Assembly (NCBI GenBank): GCA_947089145.1
Contig: CAMUJH010000042.1
Location: 1 to 35,067 of the forward strand
From: an uncultured Hungatella sp.
Lineage (GTDB): Bacteria > Bacillota > Clostridia > Lachnospirales > Lachnospiraceae
Direction: 5' to 3'
DNA: 35,067 nt
In this document: positions 24,378-32,763 of the stretch, piece after piece
Layout of the letters: each line of letters starts with the position of its first letter
Numbering within the stretch: position 1 is the stretch's first letter
The notes under the pieces: generated by a model
Databases searched by the model: none
Seen by the model: the letters and a program-made list of their open reading frames with translations, nothing else
Told to the model about the DNA's origin: nothing
Position numbers and translations under genes: made by a program

Positions 24378-26363
24378 ATGAAGAGACGTGGAAAAAGCAT
24401 TCGCGGAAAAATTACCAGATGCCTTATACTGTCGGTTTTGCTGGCAGTGGCTGCGGTGGGAGGCTTCAGCATCATGCTGAACTATACCAGCACCATTGAC
24501 ACCGTGGAACAGATGATGAGCGAGGGCGCAGTCCTGGCGGCTGAACGGGTGGAACAGGAGCTGACGGCTTATAAAAACGTAGCCATGGACACGGGCTGCA
24601 TCTCCCAGCTGGCAGCGGGGACCACATCGGTAGGCAGGAAGCAGGCCATTATAGACCAGAGGGTTAGCATGCACGGATTTCAGCGGGGGAATATTATCGG
24701 ACCCTTTGGCGTAAGCGTTTTTGACGGAAAGGATTACTCTGACCGGGAGTATGTGAAACAGGCCATGGCAGGGAATGTCTATGTGTCTGAGCCTCTTGTC
24801 AGCAAAATTACAGGGGAACTTTCCATTATGGTCGCCGCTCCTTTGTATGCCGGGGGAAGCTATGGCCAGTCCATTGAAGGGGTGGTGTATTTTGTCCCGC
24901 CGGAGACTTTTTTAAATGACATTGTGTCTTCCATTGAGATCAGCGAAAACAGCAGGGCTTATATGATCAACAAGTCAGGCGACACCATTGCGGATGTTAC
25001 TCTGGATACGGTTATGGTTCAGAACATCGAAAGGGAAGCCCAAAGCGATTCCTCCCTGAAGGAGCTGGCGGACATCCATCAGGCCATGCGCCAGGGAGAA
25101 AGCGGGTTCGGAACATACAAAAGCGGCGGGCATCCCATGTTTGTGGCTTATGCTCCTGTGGACGGCACTGACGGCTGGAGCATTGCCATTGCGGCGCCTC
25201 AGTCGGATTATCTGGCGGGCACCATCGGAGGCATCGTCATAAATATCGTGGTGATTGTGGCTTCGGTCATTATTTCCAGCATAGCGGCATTCTGGCTGGC
25301 AGGGTCCATCAGCCAGCCTATGAAGGCATGTGCTGACAGAATGCGGCTTTTGGTGGAGGGAGACTTGGACTCTCCGGTTCCTGTGGTAAAGAGCATGGAT
25401 GAAACAGGGATGCTGGCCCGGTCCACCGAGGAGCTGGTGGAGGGGTTAAGCACCATTATCAATGATATCGGCTACCTGTTAAATGAGATGGCCAATCAAA
25501 ACCTGGATATTCAGTCGAAACACAGGGAAGCCTATGTGGGGAGCTTCCGCAATATCCTGCTTTCCATGCGGAACATGAAGGTGAAACTAAGCGAAACCAT
25601 GCGCCAGATCAACCGCTCGGCGGATCAGGTGTCCTCAGCCAGCGGCCATGTGTCCATAAGCGCCCAGTCCTTAAGCCAGGGGGCGGTGGAGCAGACCAGC
25701 TCCGTGGAGGAACTGGCAGCCCGGATCAATGAGATCTCCGATCAGGCAAAGGATACGGCCCAGGGGGCTTTGGACGCCAGAGAGCAGACGCACCGGGCCG
25801 GGGAGGAGGTTTCCTCATGCAACAGGCAGATGCAGGAGCTTATGGACGCCATGGAGAAGATCCGGGGAAGCTCTGACGAGATCGGGAAGATTATAAAGAC
25901 CATAGAGGATATTGCCTTCCAGACCAATATCCTGGCTTTGAATGCAGCCGTTGAGGCAGCCAGGGCAGGAAGCGCAGGCAAGGGGTTTGCAGTGGTGGCG
26001 GATGAGGTGCGCAACCTTGCCGGCAAGTCGGCGGAGGCGTCTAAGAACACCTCAGAGCTTATTGAGCATTCTGTCAGGGCAGTCAGGACAGGGACGGAAA
26101 TAGCCAGCCACACGGCGGACGCCCTGATGGGAATCGTAGACAGCATGGAATCCGTTGTCAGCTCCATTGACCGGATCGCCGCAGTGTCCGGCGAGCAGTC
26201 CAATGCAGTTGCCCAGGTGACGGAGGGAATCAATCAGATTTCGGATGTGGTTCAGAATAACAGCGCCACGGCGGAGGAAAGCGCGGCTGCCAGCCAGGAG
26301 CTTTCCGCAGAGGCGGAAGGATTGAAGAAGCTGGTGGATCAGTTTACCCTTGCCCGTGACTGA
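24378..26363 (+). CDS. Methyl-accepting chemotaxis protein with dCache-type sensor domain
   Basis: The 661-residue transmembrane receptor has TM1 (about 12-34), an extracellular part of about 240 residues whose [16 protein letters not shown] and [22 protein letters not shown] segments are typical of dCache_1 ligand sensors, TM2 (about 283-307), HAMP (308-360), and a cytoplasmic coiled-coil signalling domain with the conserved tip [22 protein letters not shown] and [14 protein letters not shown]. Canonical C-terminal pentapeptide for CheR/CheB tethering is absent (ends LARD). dCache receptors usually bind amino acids or other small metabolites; the ligand is not readable here. It follows the HD-GYP gene by four bases, so the two are in one operon. 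No che genes are in the window. Confidence 0.93.
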   Translation: MKRRGKSIRGKITRCLILSVLLAVAAVGGFSIMLNYTSTIDTVEQMMSEGAVLAAERVEQELTAYKNVAMDTGCISQLAAGTTSVGRKQAIIDQRVSMHGFQRGNIIGPFGVSVFDGKDYSDREYVKQAMAGNVYVSEPLVSKITGELSIMVAAPLYAGGSYGQSIEGVVYFVPPETFLNDIVSSIEISENSRAYMINKSGDTIADVTLDTVMVQNIEREAQSDSSLKELADIHQAMRQGESGFGTYKSGGHPMFVAYAPVDGTDGWSIAIAAPQSDYLAGTIGGIVINIVVIVASVIISSIAAFWLAGSISQPMKACADRMRLLVEGDLDSPVPVVKSMDETGMLARSTEELVEGLSTIINDIGYLLNEMANQNLDIQSKHREAYVGSFRNILLSMRNMKVKLSETMRQINRSADQVSSASGHVSISAQSLSQGAVEQTSSVEELAARINEISDQAKDTAQGALDAREQTHRAGEEVSSCNRQMQELMDAMEKIRGSSDEIGKIIKTIEDIAFQTNILALNAAVEAARAGSAGKGFAVVADEVRNLAGKSAEASKNTSELIEHSVRAVRTGTEIASHTADALMGIVDSMESVVSSIDRIAAVSGEQSNAVAQVTEGINQISDVVQNNSATAEESAAASQELSAEAEGLKKLVDQFTLARD

Positions 26364-26430
26364 CGGGCGGCGGATTTTTAAAAAAGATGCAAAAAGCGGA
26401 TTGATGGGGCAGAAAAGGAGAATAAAGGCA

Positions 26431-26877
26431 ATGAGCAAGATTGATGTGGTACGGGCTGCCATGGTGCAGGCCATGAAAGAGAAGAACAAGGAGCGGAAGG
26501 ACGCTTTGTCCATGCTGCTCAGTGTTCTTAAGAATGCGGAGATTGACAAGCGTTCGCCTCTGACGGAAGAAGAGGAGAATGCGGTGGTGAAAAAGGAGAT
26601 CAAACAGTGCCAGGAGACGTTTGATTCGGCGCCGGCAGACAGGACGGACATACGGGATGAGGCGGCCCTCCGGATTCAGGTGTATAAAGAGTTTGCCCCG
26701 GAGGACATGTCGGCAGAGCAGATTCGGGAAGTAATCGGACAGGTGCTTGGAGAGCTGGGAATCGAGAAGCCGGGGCCTGGGGATAAAGGGAAGATCATGA
26801 AGGTATTAATGCCAAGGGTTAAAGGGAAAGCTGACGGGAAGATGGTAAACGAGATTTTAGGCTGCATGTCAAAGTAA
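26431..26877 (+). CDS. yqeY: GatB/YqeY domain-containing protein
   Basis: The 148-residue protein is all-helical, with an N-terminal helical half (KNKERKDALSMLLSVLKNAEIDKR) and a C-terminal GatB/YqeY-type half (EQIREVIGQVLGELGIEKPGPGDKGKIMKVLMPRVKGKADGKMVNEIL). The length fits YqeY exactly. The domain is the tRNA-recognition tail of GatB, so a role with tRNA is often suggested, but function is not proven. The open frame begins at 26350 inside the MCP gene; AAAGGAG at 26414-26420 supports ATG 26431. The last nine bases (TCAAAGTAA, coding Ser-Lys-stop) belong to a 36-bp sequence repeated downstream at 27031-27066. Confidence 0.9.
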   Translation: MSKIDVVRAAMVQAMKEKNKERKDALSMLLSVLKNAEIDKRSPLTEEEENAVVKKEIKQCQETFDSAPADRTDIRDEAALRIQVYKEFAPEDMSAEQIREVIGQVLGELGIEKPGPGDKGKIMKVLMPRVKGKADGKMVNEILGCMSK

Positions 26878-26904
26878 ACCCCCATGCCGCTTTTTCGGCG
26901 CCAC
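26869..26904 (+). repeat. 36-bp direct repeat, copy 1 (includes the yqeY stop)
   Basis: The sequence 26869-26904 is identical to 27031-27066. It contains TCAAAGTAAACCCCC, then GCCG-CTTTTT-CGGC, a small hairpin. AGTAAACCCC (26873-26882) and CGCTTT (26888-26893) pair with AAAGCGGGGTTTACT (26923-26937), which makes a strong bulged hairpin over the yqeY stop. Confidence 0.85.
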
Positions 26905-27030
26905 CATAAATGAAAGCGGGGTTTACTATGAACCCTCCGGGGGATGCACACAAAATGCCAAAAGCAGGCATTTTGGCGCTGTACGGTCAGCGCAGCATAT
27001 GCGCAGACCTACCGTGAGGATTCGGGACTT
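26905..27030. other. Structured insert between the direct repeats
   Basis: Successive hairpins are: the 3' arm of the yqeY hairpin (26923-26937), CAAAATGCC/GGCATTTTG (26951-26959 with 26967-26975, perfect 9 bp), GCGCTG/CAGCGC (26976-26981 with 26988-26993), and an outer ACGGT/ACCGT pairing (26983-26987 with 27011-27015). There is no ORF. It resembles a REP/BIME-like block more than a gene. Confidence 0.55.
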
Positions 27031-27066
27031 TCAAAGTAAACCCCCATGCCGCTTTTTCGGCGCCAC
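27031..27066 (+). repeat. 36-bp direct repeat, copy 2
   Basis: Perfect match to 26869-26904, ending 21 bases before the dipeptidase start. The partner inverted arm present near copy 1 is absent here. Confidence 0.85.
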
Positions 27067-27087
27067 GGCGAATAAAAGGAGACTATC

Positions 27088-28491
27088 ATGTACAAAAAAG
27101 AGATTGAGAATTATATTGACAGCCATATAAACGAGATGGTGGAAGACATCTGCATTTTATGCCGGATTAACAGTGAGAAAACCCAGGCAATGGAGGGGAT
27201 GCCTTACGGCCAGGGAAACGCCCAGGCGCTTAAAGCAGCCCTGGAGATGGCAAAGGGGTATGGGTTTGAAACCCGCAATTATGATAATTACGTGGGTACG
27301 GCAGACTTAAATGATAAGGAGAGACAGCTGGATATCCTTGCCCATCTGGATGTGGTTCCTGCCGGCGAGGGATGGCAGGCGGTTCAGCCTTATGAGCCGG
27401 CGGTGAAGGACGGCAGGATCTACGGCCGGGGTACGGCTGATGACAAAGGGCCTGCAGTGGCAGCCCTTTATGCCATGCGGGCCGTGAAGGAGCTGGGAAT
27501 ACCTTTGACGAAAAACGTGCGGCTGATTCTGGGCACTGACGAGGAGTGCGGCAGTTCGGATATTGCTTATTACTACAGCATTGAGAAAGAGGCTCCCATG
27601 ACATTCTCACCGGATGCGGAGTTTCCTGTGATCAACGTGGAAAAAGGCAGGCTGGAGGGACATTTTACCGGCAGCTTTGAAAAAAGCGGGGGATCTGCCA
27701 GGCTGGTTTCCCTGAATGCGGGGATCAAGGTCAATGTGGTGCCGGCCAAAGCATTTGCGGTTACAGAAGGCGTGGCTTTGGATGTAATGGGGCAGGCTGC
27801 TGAGAAGGTGGGGAAGGAGACAGGCATTCGCTTTGCCTTCAGCCAGGAAGGAGGCAGCGTCAAGATCACCGCAGAGGGAGTCAATGCCCATGCGGCATAT
27901 CCGGAGGGAGGCAATAATGCCCTTACAGGCCTTCTCGCTTTGATAGCCAGGCTTCCTCTGGCAGACTGCAGCCAGACGGACTGCCTGAAAAAGCTTTTGG
28001 AGCTGATTCCCCACGGAGACCTTTACGGAGAAAGCCTGGGAGTTGCCATGGAGGATGAAATATCCGGAAAACTGACTCTGGTGTTCAGCATGCTTAACGT
28101 GACGGAGGAGGGGCTGGAGGGATATTTTGACAGCCGCTGTCCTATCTGCTCTACAGAAGACAATGTTCTTAAGGTGGTAAAAGAGAAGATGGGCAAAATC
28201 GGCCTGACGCTCCACAATGATTCTATGAAACCGCCCCATCATGTGGACGGCAGCGGCGTTTTTGTGCAGACTCTCCTGAAGGTATACCAGGAGTATACCG
28301 GGAGAAAGGGTGAATGCCTGTACACCGGCGGGGGCACCTATGTACATGAACTGAAGAACGGGGTTGCTTTCGGCGCGGCAATGCCGGGGACGGATAACAA
28401 TATGCACGGGGCCGACGAGTTTGCGGTGCTTGAGGAACTGGCGGCAAGCGCCAAAATATTTGCTCAGGTCATTGTGGATCTGTGCATGTAG
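27088..28491 (+). CDS. Sapep/PepV-type Mn2+-dependent dipeptidase (M20 family)
   Basis: This is a cytoplasmic M20 metallopeptidase of 467 residues, the PepV/Sapep length. Motifs are DILAHLDVVPAGEGW (first His ligand), YGRGTADDKGP (bridging Asp), LILGTDEECGS (catalytic and ligand Glu), GVNAHAAYPEGGNN of the lid, and GGGTYVHELKNGVAFGAAMPG with NNMHGADEF (last His ligand). It would cleave dipeptides, supplying amino acids. AAAAGGAG precedes ATG 27088 by six bases. After the stop lies a CCAATG/CATTGG hairpin (28495-28510) without a T-tract. Specificity is not determinable; the neighbouring methionine uptake operon hints at peptide/amino acid nutrition. Confidence 0.92.
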   Translation: MYKKEIENYIDSHINEMVEDICILCRINSEKTQAMEGMPYGQGNAQALKAALEMAKGYGFETRNYDNYVGTADLNDKERQLDILAHLDVVPAGEGWQAVQPYEPAVKDGRIYGRGTADDKGPAVAALYAMRAVKELGIPLTKNVRLILGTDEECGSSDIAYYYSIEKEAPMTFSPDAEFPVINVEKGRLEGHFTGSFEKSGGSARLVSLNAGIKVNVVPAKAFAVTEGVALDVMGQAAEKVGKETGIRFAFSQEGGSVKITAEGVNAHAAYPEGGNNALTGLLALIARLPLADCSQTDCLKKLLELIPHGDLYGESLGVAMEDEISGKLTLVFSMLNVTEEGLEGYFDSRCPICSTEDNVLKVVKEKMGKIGLTLHNDSMKPPHHVDGSGVFVQTLLKVYQEYTGRKGECLYTGGGTYVHELKNGVAFGAAMPGTDNNMHGADEFAVLEELAASAKIFAQVIVDLCM

Positions 28492-28557
28492 GAGCCAATG
28501 CATCCATTGGGGCAGGCTTCTGTGCTTTAAAATTTTGACAAAGTTCAGCGAAAAAAC

Positions 28558-28586
28558 TTGACAAGACCGCTGTAAGGGAGTAGAAT
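28558..28586 (+). promoter_or_regulatory. Consensus promoter of the metNIQ leader
   Basis: TTGACA (28558-28563) and TAGAAT (28581-28586) are spaced by 17 nt. The start point would be near 28593, just ahead of a 9-bp hairpin (28603-28611 with 28616-28624, tetraloop CAAT, one G-U). Confidence 0.8.
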
Positions 28587-28645
28587 ACCACACATAGAAA
28601 AAGTCTTCTGACAATTCAGAGGACAGGGAAGATGGAGGATCTGCA

Positions 28646-28756
28646 ATGTACAATTCAAAGTCCATGATGATGAATATGTGTATGGCAAACGGCATGATGG
28701 TCATGTGCCGTGTGTTCATGTGCGTACAATCGAAATGGAAGTTGAAGGTCTTGTAG
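28646..28756 (+). CDS. Methionine-rich leader peptide of metNIQ (36 aa)
   Basis: ATG 28646 follows GGAGG (28634-28638) by seven bases, a strong site, and the ORF ends at TAG 28754-28756. The peptide begins MYNSKSMMMNMCMANGMMVM and has ten methionines in 36 codons, with ATG triplets at codons 7-9 and pairs at 17-18, plus three cysteines. It lies after a consensus promoter and before an intrinsic terminator and metN, the methionine transporter ATPase. This is what a ribosome-stalling attenuator peptide for methionine should look like. A Met/Cys-rich functional small protein is the alternative, but the terminator and neighbours favour attenuation. It is too short for routine gene callers. Confidence 0.75.
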   Translation: MYNSKSMMMNMCMANGMMVMCRVFMCVQSKWKLKVL

Positions 28757-28767
28757 GGATGACAGTG

Positions 28768-28839
28768 CTTACAGGGAAAGTATCGCAGAGGAGAAATCCG
28801 GCAGGTGCTTTGTCTGGATGGTAGAGTGTTAGCCGTAAG
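28768..28839 (+). promoter_or_regulatory. Possible antiterminator pairing in the metNIQ leader
   Basis: GCTTACAGG (28767-28775) can pair with CCGTAAGT (28833-28840) with one bulged A, using the 5' arm of the terminator. If it forms while a ribosome stalls on the Met codons, the terminator could not fold. This is drawn by eye and weak on its own. Confidence 0.3.
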
Positions 28840-28861
28840 TCTATAGGACTTACGGCTTTTT
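28831..28861 (+). terminator. Attenuator terminator between the leader peptide and metN
   Basis: A perfect 11-bp stem AGCCGTAAGTC (28831-28841) / GACTTACGGCT (28847-28857), with a 5-nt loop, is followed by TTTTT. It lies 74 bases after the leader stop and 55 bases before metN. Confidence 0.9.
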
Positions 28862-28916
28862 GTGGTTCTGACAGGGAGAGCACTGCTGAAAAAAGGAATG
28901 GAGGACGTGATACGTT

Positions 28917-29930
28917 ATGGAACAGCCGATTATCCAGATCAGTCATCTGGGAAAAGAGTTTCAGACAACAGAAGGAAAGGTCCGGGCCCTGGGTGACATT
29001 AATCTGGAAATCTGTCAGGGCGAAATCTTTGGCATCATAGGGTTAAGCGGGGCAGGAAAAAGCACCCTGGTCCGGTGCATTAATTTTTTGGAGGTCCCTA
29101 CAGAAGGGGAGGTGCTGTTTGAGGGAAGGAGTCTTGGGAAAATGAGTCCCCAGGAGCTGCGCAGCACAAGGCAGTCCATGGGCATGATCTTTCAGCAGTT
29201 TAACCTGCTGGCCCAGAGAAGCGTACTGCGCAACGTGTGTTTTCCCCTGGAGCTGGTAAAAACCCCCAAGGCGGAAAGCAGGGCAAGGGCTATGGAGCTT
29301 TTAAAGACCGTGGGGCTGGAGGATAAGGCGGCTGCCTATCCGGCCCAGCTGTCCGGAGGCCAGAAGCAGAGAGTAGCCATTGCCAGGGCCCTGGCCACCA
29401 ACCCAAAGGTGATTCTGTGCGACGAGGCTACCAGCGCCCTGGACCCTAACACCACCAAGTCGATTCTCGGGCTGTTAAAGGAGATAAACAGAAATCTGGG
29501 AGTGACAGTGATTGTGATCACTCACGAGATGGCAGTAATCGAAGCTATCTGCGACAGGGTGGCCATTATAGATCAGAGCCACATTGCCGAGGTGGGAAAG
29601 GTTTCGGAGATTTTCTCAGAGCCTAAGTCAAAGATCGGGCGCCAGCTGATTCTGGGCGATGCAGCCCGCCAGGTGAAGTTCGGCAATTCCAGGCAGATCC
29701 GGATCATTTTTGACGGGAGGGAATCTACAGAGCCGGTTATCTCCAACATGGTTCTGGCCTGTAAGACGGCGGTAAACATTATGTATGCCCAGACCAGGGA
29801 TGTGGGAGGAATTGCCATGGGGCAGATGATCGTCCAGCTTCCGGATGACGAGGCGGAGGCTAACAGGGCCCTTCACTATTTAGAGACGGTTAAGATTCCA
29901 TATGAGGAGGTAAGCGAACATGACATTTGA
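28917..29930 (+). CDS. metN: Methionine ABC transporter ATP-binding protein
   Basis: MetN powers uptake of D/L-methionine through MetI. The 337-residue protein has Walker [10 protein letters not shown] (residues 42-50), Q-loop MIFQQFNLL, signature LSGGQKQR, Walker [14 protein letters not shown], the switch His in VITHEM, and a C-terminal NIL domain (about 255-337), which in E. coli MetN binds methionine and inhibits transport. GGAGG at 28900-28904 lies 12 bases upstream. The gene overlaps metI by 11 bases. It follows a leader with a methionine-rich peptide and a terminator, so its transcription is likely to be attenuated. Confidence 0.96.
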   Translation: MEQPIIQISHLGKEFQTTEGKVRALGDINLEICQGEIFGIIGLSGAGKSTLVRCINFLEVPTEGEVLFEGRSLGKMSPQELRSTRQSMGMIFQQFNLLAQRSVLRNVCFPLELVKTPKAESRARAMELLKTVGLEDKAAAYPAQLSGGQKQRVAIARALATNPKVILCDEATSALDPNTTKSILGLLKEINRNLGVTVIVITHEMAVIEAICDRVAIIDQSHIAEVGKVSEIFSEPKSKIGRQLILGDAARQVKFGNSRQIRIIFDGRESTEPVISNMVLACKTAVNIMYAQTRDVGGIAMGQMIVQLPDDEAEANRALHYLETVKIPYEEVSEHDI

Positions 29931-30585
29931 CGCCGCTACGATTCAGATGCTGAAGACAGGGATATGGGAGACTTTTTACATGGTATTTCTGTCCTCTCTG
30001 TTTGCCTATGTTATTGGGCTTCCCCTGGGGATTGTCCTGGTAACTACGGATAACGACGGCATTCATCCCATGCCGGTTTTGCAGAAGGTGCTCGGCACGG
30101 TGATCAACCTGCTGCGCTCGGTGCCTTTTCTGATTCTTTTGTTCATTGTGCTGCCGTTGTCCAAGATGGTTATCGGGACCCGCATCGGCTCTCCGGCCAT
30201 GGTGATCCCGCTGACCATTGCGGCAGGTCCCTACGTGGCCAGGGTGGTGGAGTCCTCCCTTCGGGAGATTGATGGAGGGGTGATTGAGGCGGCAAAGTCC
30301 ATGGGGGCTTCTGACTGGCAGATTATATGGAAAGTGCTGCTGCCGGAATGCAGGCCTTCCCTTCTGGTAGGCGGGGCGCTGGCTGTCACTACCATTTTAA
30401 GCTATTCTGCCATGGCCGGGTTCGTAGGCGGCGGAGGCGTGGGAGCCATTGCCATCAATTACGGATATTACCGGTACGAGGCAGGGCTTATGTGGGTTTC
30501 CGTGGTGCTCCTGGTGGTGATGGTCCAGATTATTCAGGAAGCGGGAATGAGGATGTCCAGAAAAGGAGATAAAAGGATTCGGTAA
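29920..30585 (+). CDS. metI: Methionine ABC transporter permease
   Basis: The 221-residue inner-membrane subunit has five to six hydrophobic segments and the EAA coupling loop VIEAAKSMGASDWQIIWKVLLPE, which contacts MetN. It is typical of MetI in length and in its N-terminal TFYMVFLSSLFAYVIGLPLG. ATG 29920 overlaps the end of metN by 11 bases (ribosome binding site GAGGAGGTAAG at 29905-29913), giving translational coupling. metQ follows after 228 bases. Confidence 0.95.
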   Translation: MTFDAATIQMLKTGIWETFYMVFLSSLFAYVIGLPLGIVLVTTDNDGIHPMPVLQKVLGTVINLLRSVPFLILLFIVLPLSKMVIGTRIGSPAMVIPLTIAAGPYVARVVESSLREIDGGVIEAAKSMGASDWQIIWKVLLPECRPSLLVGGALAVTTILSYSAMAGFVGGGGVGAIAINYGYYRYEAGLMWVSVVLLVVMVQIIQEAGMRMSRKGDKRIR

Positions 30586-30813
30586 AAATGGCTTTGGGAG
30601 ACAAAAAAGGAAGACGCAGATGCAAAGCCAGGACATAGGCAAAAACCAGGCTGCCTGGAAATCAGCGGATTATAGAGGCTTTCATGCCTTTATAATAAAG
30701 CGCAGGCGCGGCAGCGGCCTTGTTATCAGAGGCGGTTGAAGAAAGCGCGCCAAAGCGCACAACACCCATAGGCCTTACGGACTATGGAAAATCAAAAAAG
30801 AGGAGAGATGGTT
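30586..30813. other. metI-metQ spacer
   Basis: The spacer holds short hairpins (TGGCTTTG/CAAAGCCA, 30589-30596 with 30623-30630; CCAGG/CCTGG, 30646-30650 with 30654-30658) and a lone TATAAT at 30691-30696 without a matching -35 box. No terminator or gene is evident. It could partly uncouple metQ expression from metNI, as solute-binding proteins are often made in excess. Confidence 0.4.
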
Positions 30814-31719
30814 ATGAGAAAAACAATATGTGCAATTGCAGCCGCAGCGCTGCTGGCCGGAAGCGTGGCAGGATGTTCAGGCAACAATGAGGCAAAGACC
30901 ACACAAGCAGAGACAACTGCGGCAGGCCAGGAGGAGACAACCAAGGCAGCCGGCGGTGAGCAGGCCGAAACAGAGGCTGCTTCCGGAGAACTGAAGAAGA
31001 TTGTTATCGGCGCAAGCCCGGCGCCTCATGCGGAGATTTTAAGAGCAGCCGCAGACGTTTTGGCGCAGAAGGGGTATGAGCTGGATATTAAGGAATATGT
31101 GGATTACATCCAGCCTAACCTGGCCCTGGAGTCAGGAGACTTAGATGCAAACTATTTCCAGCATCTTCCTTATCTGGAGTCCTTTAACGAGGAAAACGGA
31201 ACCAAGCTGGTATCTGCGGCATCCATACACTATGAACCCTTTGGCATTTATGCAGGGAAGACGAAATCCCTGGAAGAGCTGGGCGACGGTGCGACGGTGG
31301 CAGTTCCCAATGATACCAGCAATGAGGCCAGGGCTCTTCTGCTTCTGGAGGCCCAGGGACTGATCAAGCTGAAAGACGGCGCAGGGCTGACAGCCACGAA
31401 GAATGACATTGTTGAGAATCCTAAGAATATTAAGCTGTACGAGGTGGAGGCAGCTCAGATTCCAAGATCCATCGAGGATGTGGATGTGGCGGTTATCAAC
31501 GGAAACTATGCCATAGATGCAGGATTTAAGGTGTCTGACGCTTTGGCCGTAGAGGATTCCCAGTCCGTTGCCGCCACGACCTACGGCAATGTAATCGCAG
31601 TGCAGGAAGGCAAAGAAAACGACGAGGGCATTCAGGCGCTGATTGAGGCTTTGAAGAGTGACGAGGTTAAGGCTTTCATTGAGAGCACGTATGAGGGCGC
31701 AGTGGTTGCGCTGGATTGA
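30814..31719 (+). CDS. metQ: Methionine-binding lipoprotein (NlpA family)
   Basis: MetQ is the extracytoplasmic substrate-binding subunit of MetNIQ. The 301-residue precursor has a signal peptide with lipobox GSVAGC, then a Thr/Glu/Ala-rich spacer (about residues 25-60) and the NlpA fold: IVIGASPAPHAEIL, DYIQPNLALESGDLDANYFQHLPYLE, SIHYEPFGIYAGKT, VAVPNDTSNEARALLLLE and DVAVINGNYAIDAGF. The frame opens at 30784, but AGGAG at 30801-30805 supports ATG 30814, eight bases on; ATG 30808 is too close. A terminator follows at 31758-31796. The class is certain. Methionine specificity follows from the operon with NIL-bearing metN. Confidence 0.94.
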   Translation: MRKTICAIAAAALLAGSVAGCSGNNEAKTTQAETTAAGQEETTKAAGGEQAETEAASGELKKIVIGASPAPHAEILRAAADVLAQKGYELDIKEYVDYIQPNLALESGDLDANYFQHLPYLESFNEENGTKLVSAASIHYEPFGIYAGKTKSLEELGDGATVAVPNDTSNEARALLLLEAQGLIKLKDGAGLTATKNDIVENPKNIKLYEVEAAQIPRSIEDVDVAVINGNYAIDAGFKVSDALAVEDSQSVAATTYGNVIAVQEGKENDEGIQALIEALKSDEVKAFIESTYEGAVVALD

Positions 31720-31757
31720 TAACAGACAGCAGGCAATGGAATAGGAAATTATAGGGC

Positions 31758-31796
31758 AAAGGGAATCTTTGGTTTACAGAAGATTCCCTTTGTTGT
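31758..31796 (+). terminator. Terminator of metNIQ
   Basis: A perfect 12-bp stem AAAGGGAATCTT (31758-31769) / AAGATTCCCTTT (31780-31791) with a 10-nt loop is followed by GTTGT, a weak U-tract. Confidence 0.75.
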
Positions 31797-31902
31797 ATGA
31801 TGGAGAAAAGGGAATGGCTTTGCACGGCCGCAGGGAGGACGGACAGGCCATTTCTGCGGCTTTGGGGAACCGGAAAGAGGGGCACAAGAGGGAGAGGAAC
31901 AT

Positions 31903-32742
31903 ATGGATGAACGATTAAAAGATAATCAGGCTGCGGAGACAGGCTGTCAGGGGATTCTGGATGAAGGCGGCAGAACCTGGGAGGACAGGCTGTCAGGCGG
32001 GAGGACAGAGCAGTACCAAACCCAGACGCCAAACGCAGCCCAGGGCTTAAATTCAGACCGGGGGACAAGCCTGGCCCAGGGAGGGAATCCGGTTCAGGGA
32101 CAGAATGCAGGCTGGGTACAAAGTGCAGGCCAGGGGGCGAATGCAGGCTGGGGGCAGAATGCAGGCCAGGGGCCGAATGCAGGACGGGGACAGAGTGCAG
32201 ATCAGGGTCAAAATGCAGGACGGGGTCAAAATGCAGATCAGAGTCCAAATGTAGCCTGGGTACAGAGTGCAGGCCAGGGACAAAATGCAGGCTGGGGGCC
32301 GAACGCAGGTCAAGGGCCGAATACAGCCTGGGGACAGAACACAGGCCAGGGACAAAATACAGCCTGGGGGCAGAATGCAGGCTGGGAGCAGAATGCAGGT
32401 GAAGGGCCGAATACAGCCTGGGGACAGAGTGCAGGCCAGGGACAGTATCCGGGAAGGTTTCAAGGCGGGGAACCAAATTGGTATCCGGCTATGGAGAACA
32501 GCGGAATGGTTCAGCCGGAACAGGAAAACCATATGGCGTTGGCATCCATGATAATGGGCATTCTGTCCATAATCTCTGCCTGCTGTTTTTCGGCATCCTT
32601 TATTCTGGGAGGATTGGCAGTGATGTTTGCAGCTCTTTCCAGGGTGGAGGAGAAGATGTCCAGAAAGGGAAAAACAGGGCTGATTACAGGCATTATAGGA
32701 ATTGCGGCAGGACTTGTTTCTGTGGGCATATGGAGTCTTTAA
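31903..32742 (+). CDS. Membrane protein with Gly/Gln/Asn-rich hexapeptide repeats and DUF4190-like C-terminus
   Basis: The 279-residue protein has three parts. Residues 1-65 are polar. Residues 66-185 are twenty tandem hexapeptides near G-Q-N-A-G-(W/Q/R), with W recurring at the sixth place. Residues 211-279 carry two hydrophobic helices (211-245 and 258-279), with the MALASMIMGILSI start and GKTGLITGIIGIAAG end of DUF4190-type domains. There is no signal peptide; the repeat arm may be cytoplasmic, with a hairpin of two helices anchoring it. AGGGAGAGG at 31889-31897 fixes ATG 31903. The next gene, a DUF975-like membrane protein, begins 21 bases on. Function unknown. Confidence 0.8.
   Translation: MDERLKDNQAAETGCQGILDEGGRTWEDRLSGGRTEQYQTQTPNAAQGLNSDRGTSLAQGGNPVQGQNAGWVQSAGQGANAGWGQNAGQGPNAGRGQSADQGQNAGRGQNADQSPNVAWVQSAGQGQNAGWGPNAGQGPNTAWGQNTGQGQNTAWGQNAGWEQNAGEGPNTAWGQSAGQGQYPGRFQGGEPNWYPAMENSGMVQPEQENHMALASMIMGILSIISACCFSASFILGGLAVMFAALSRVEEKMSRKGKTGLITGIIGIAAGLVSVGIWSL
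32098..32457 (+). repeat. Coding minisatellite, twenty 18-bp units
   Basis: The hexapeptide array is coded by 18-bp units close to GGCCAGGGGCCGAATGCA and GGCTGGGGGCAGAATGCA, alternating and often grouped as 36-bp pairs. Because the unit is a multiple of three and lacks stops, long open frames appear on the other strand and in a second frame here; these are by-products. Confidence 0.9.
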
Positions 32743-32763
32743 ATAAACAGGAGGGGTGCTGTC

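Noticed and set aside
26869-27066. CRISPR array from the repeated 36-mer
   Set aside because: There are only two copies, the spacer is 126 bp and full of hairpins, one copy overlaps a gene end, and no cas gene is near.
28593-28830. SAM-I riboswitch or Met T-box upstream of metN
   Set aside because: No AGAGAGGTGGAGGGA-like SAM-I core and no T-box sequence is present; the Met-rich ORF explains the leader better.
31676-32551. Minus-strand and alternative-frame open frames with LHSAPGLHSVP-like repeats
   Set aside because: They are by-products of the 18-bp coding repeat, whose unit is a multiple of three and free of stops in several frames.
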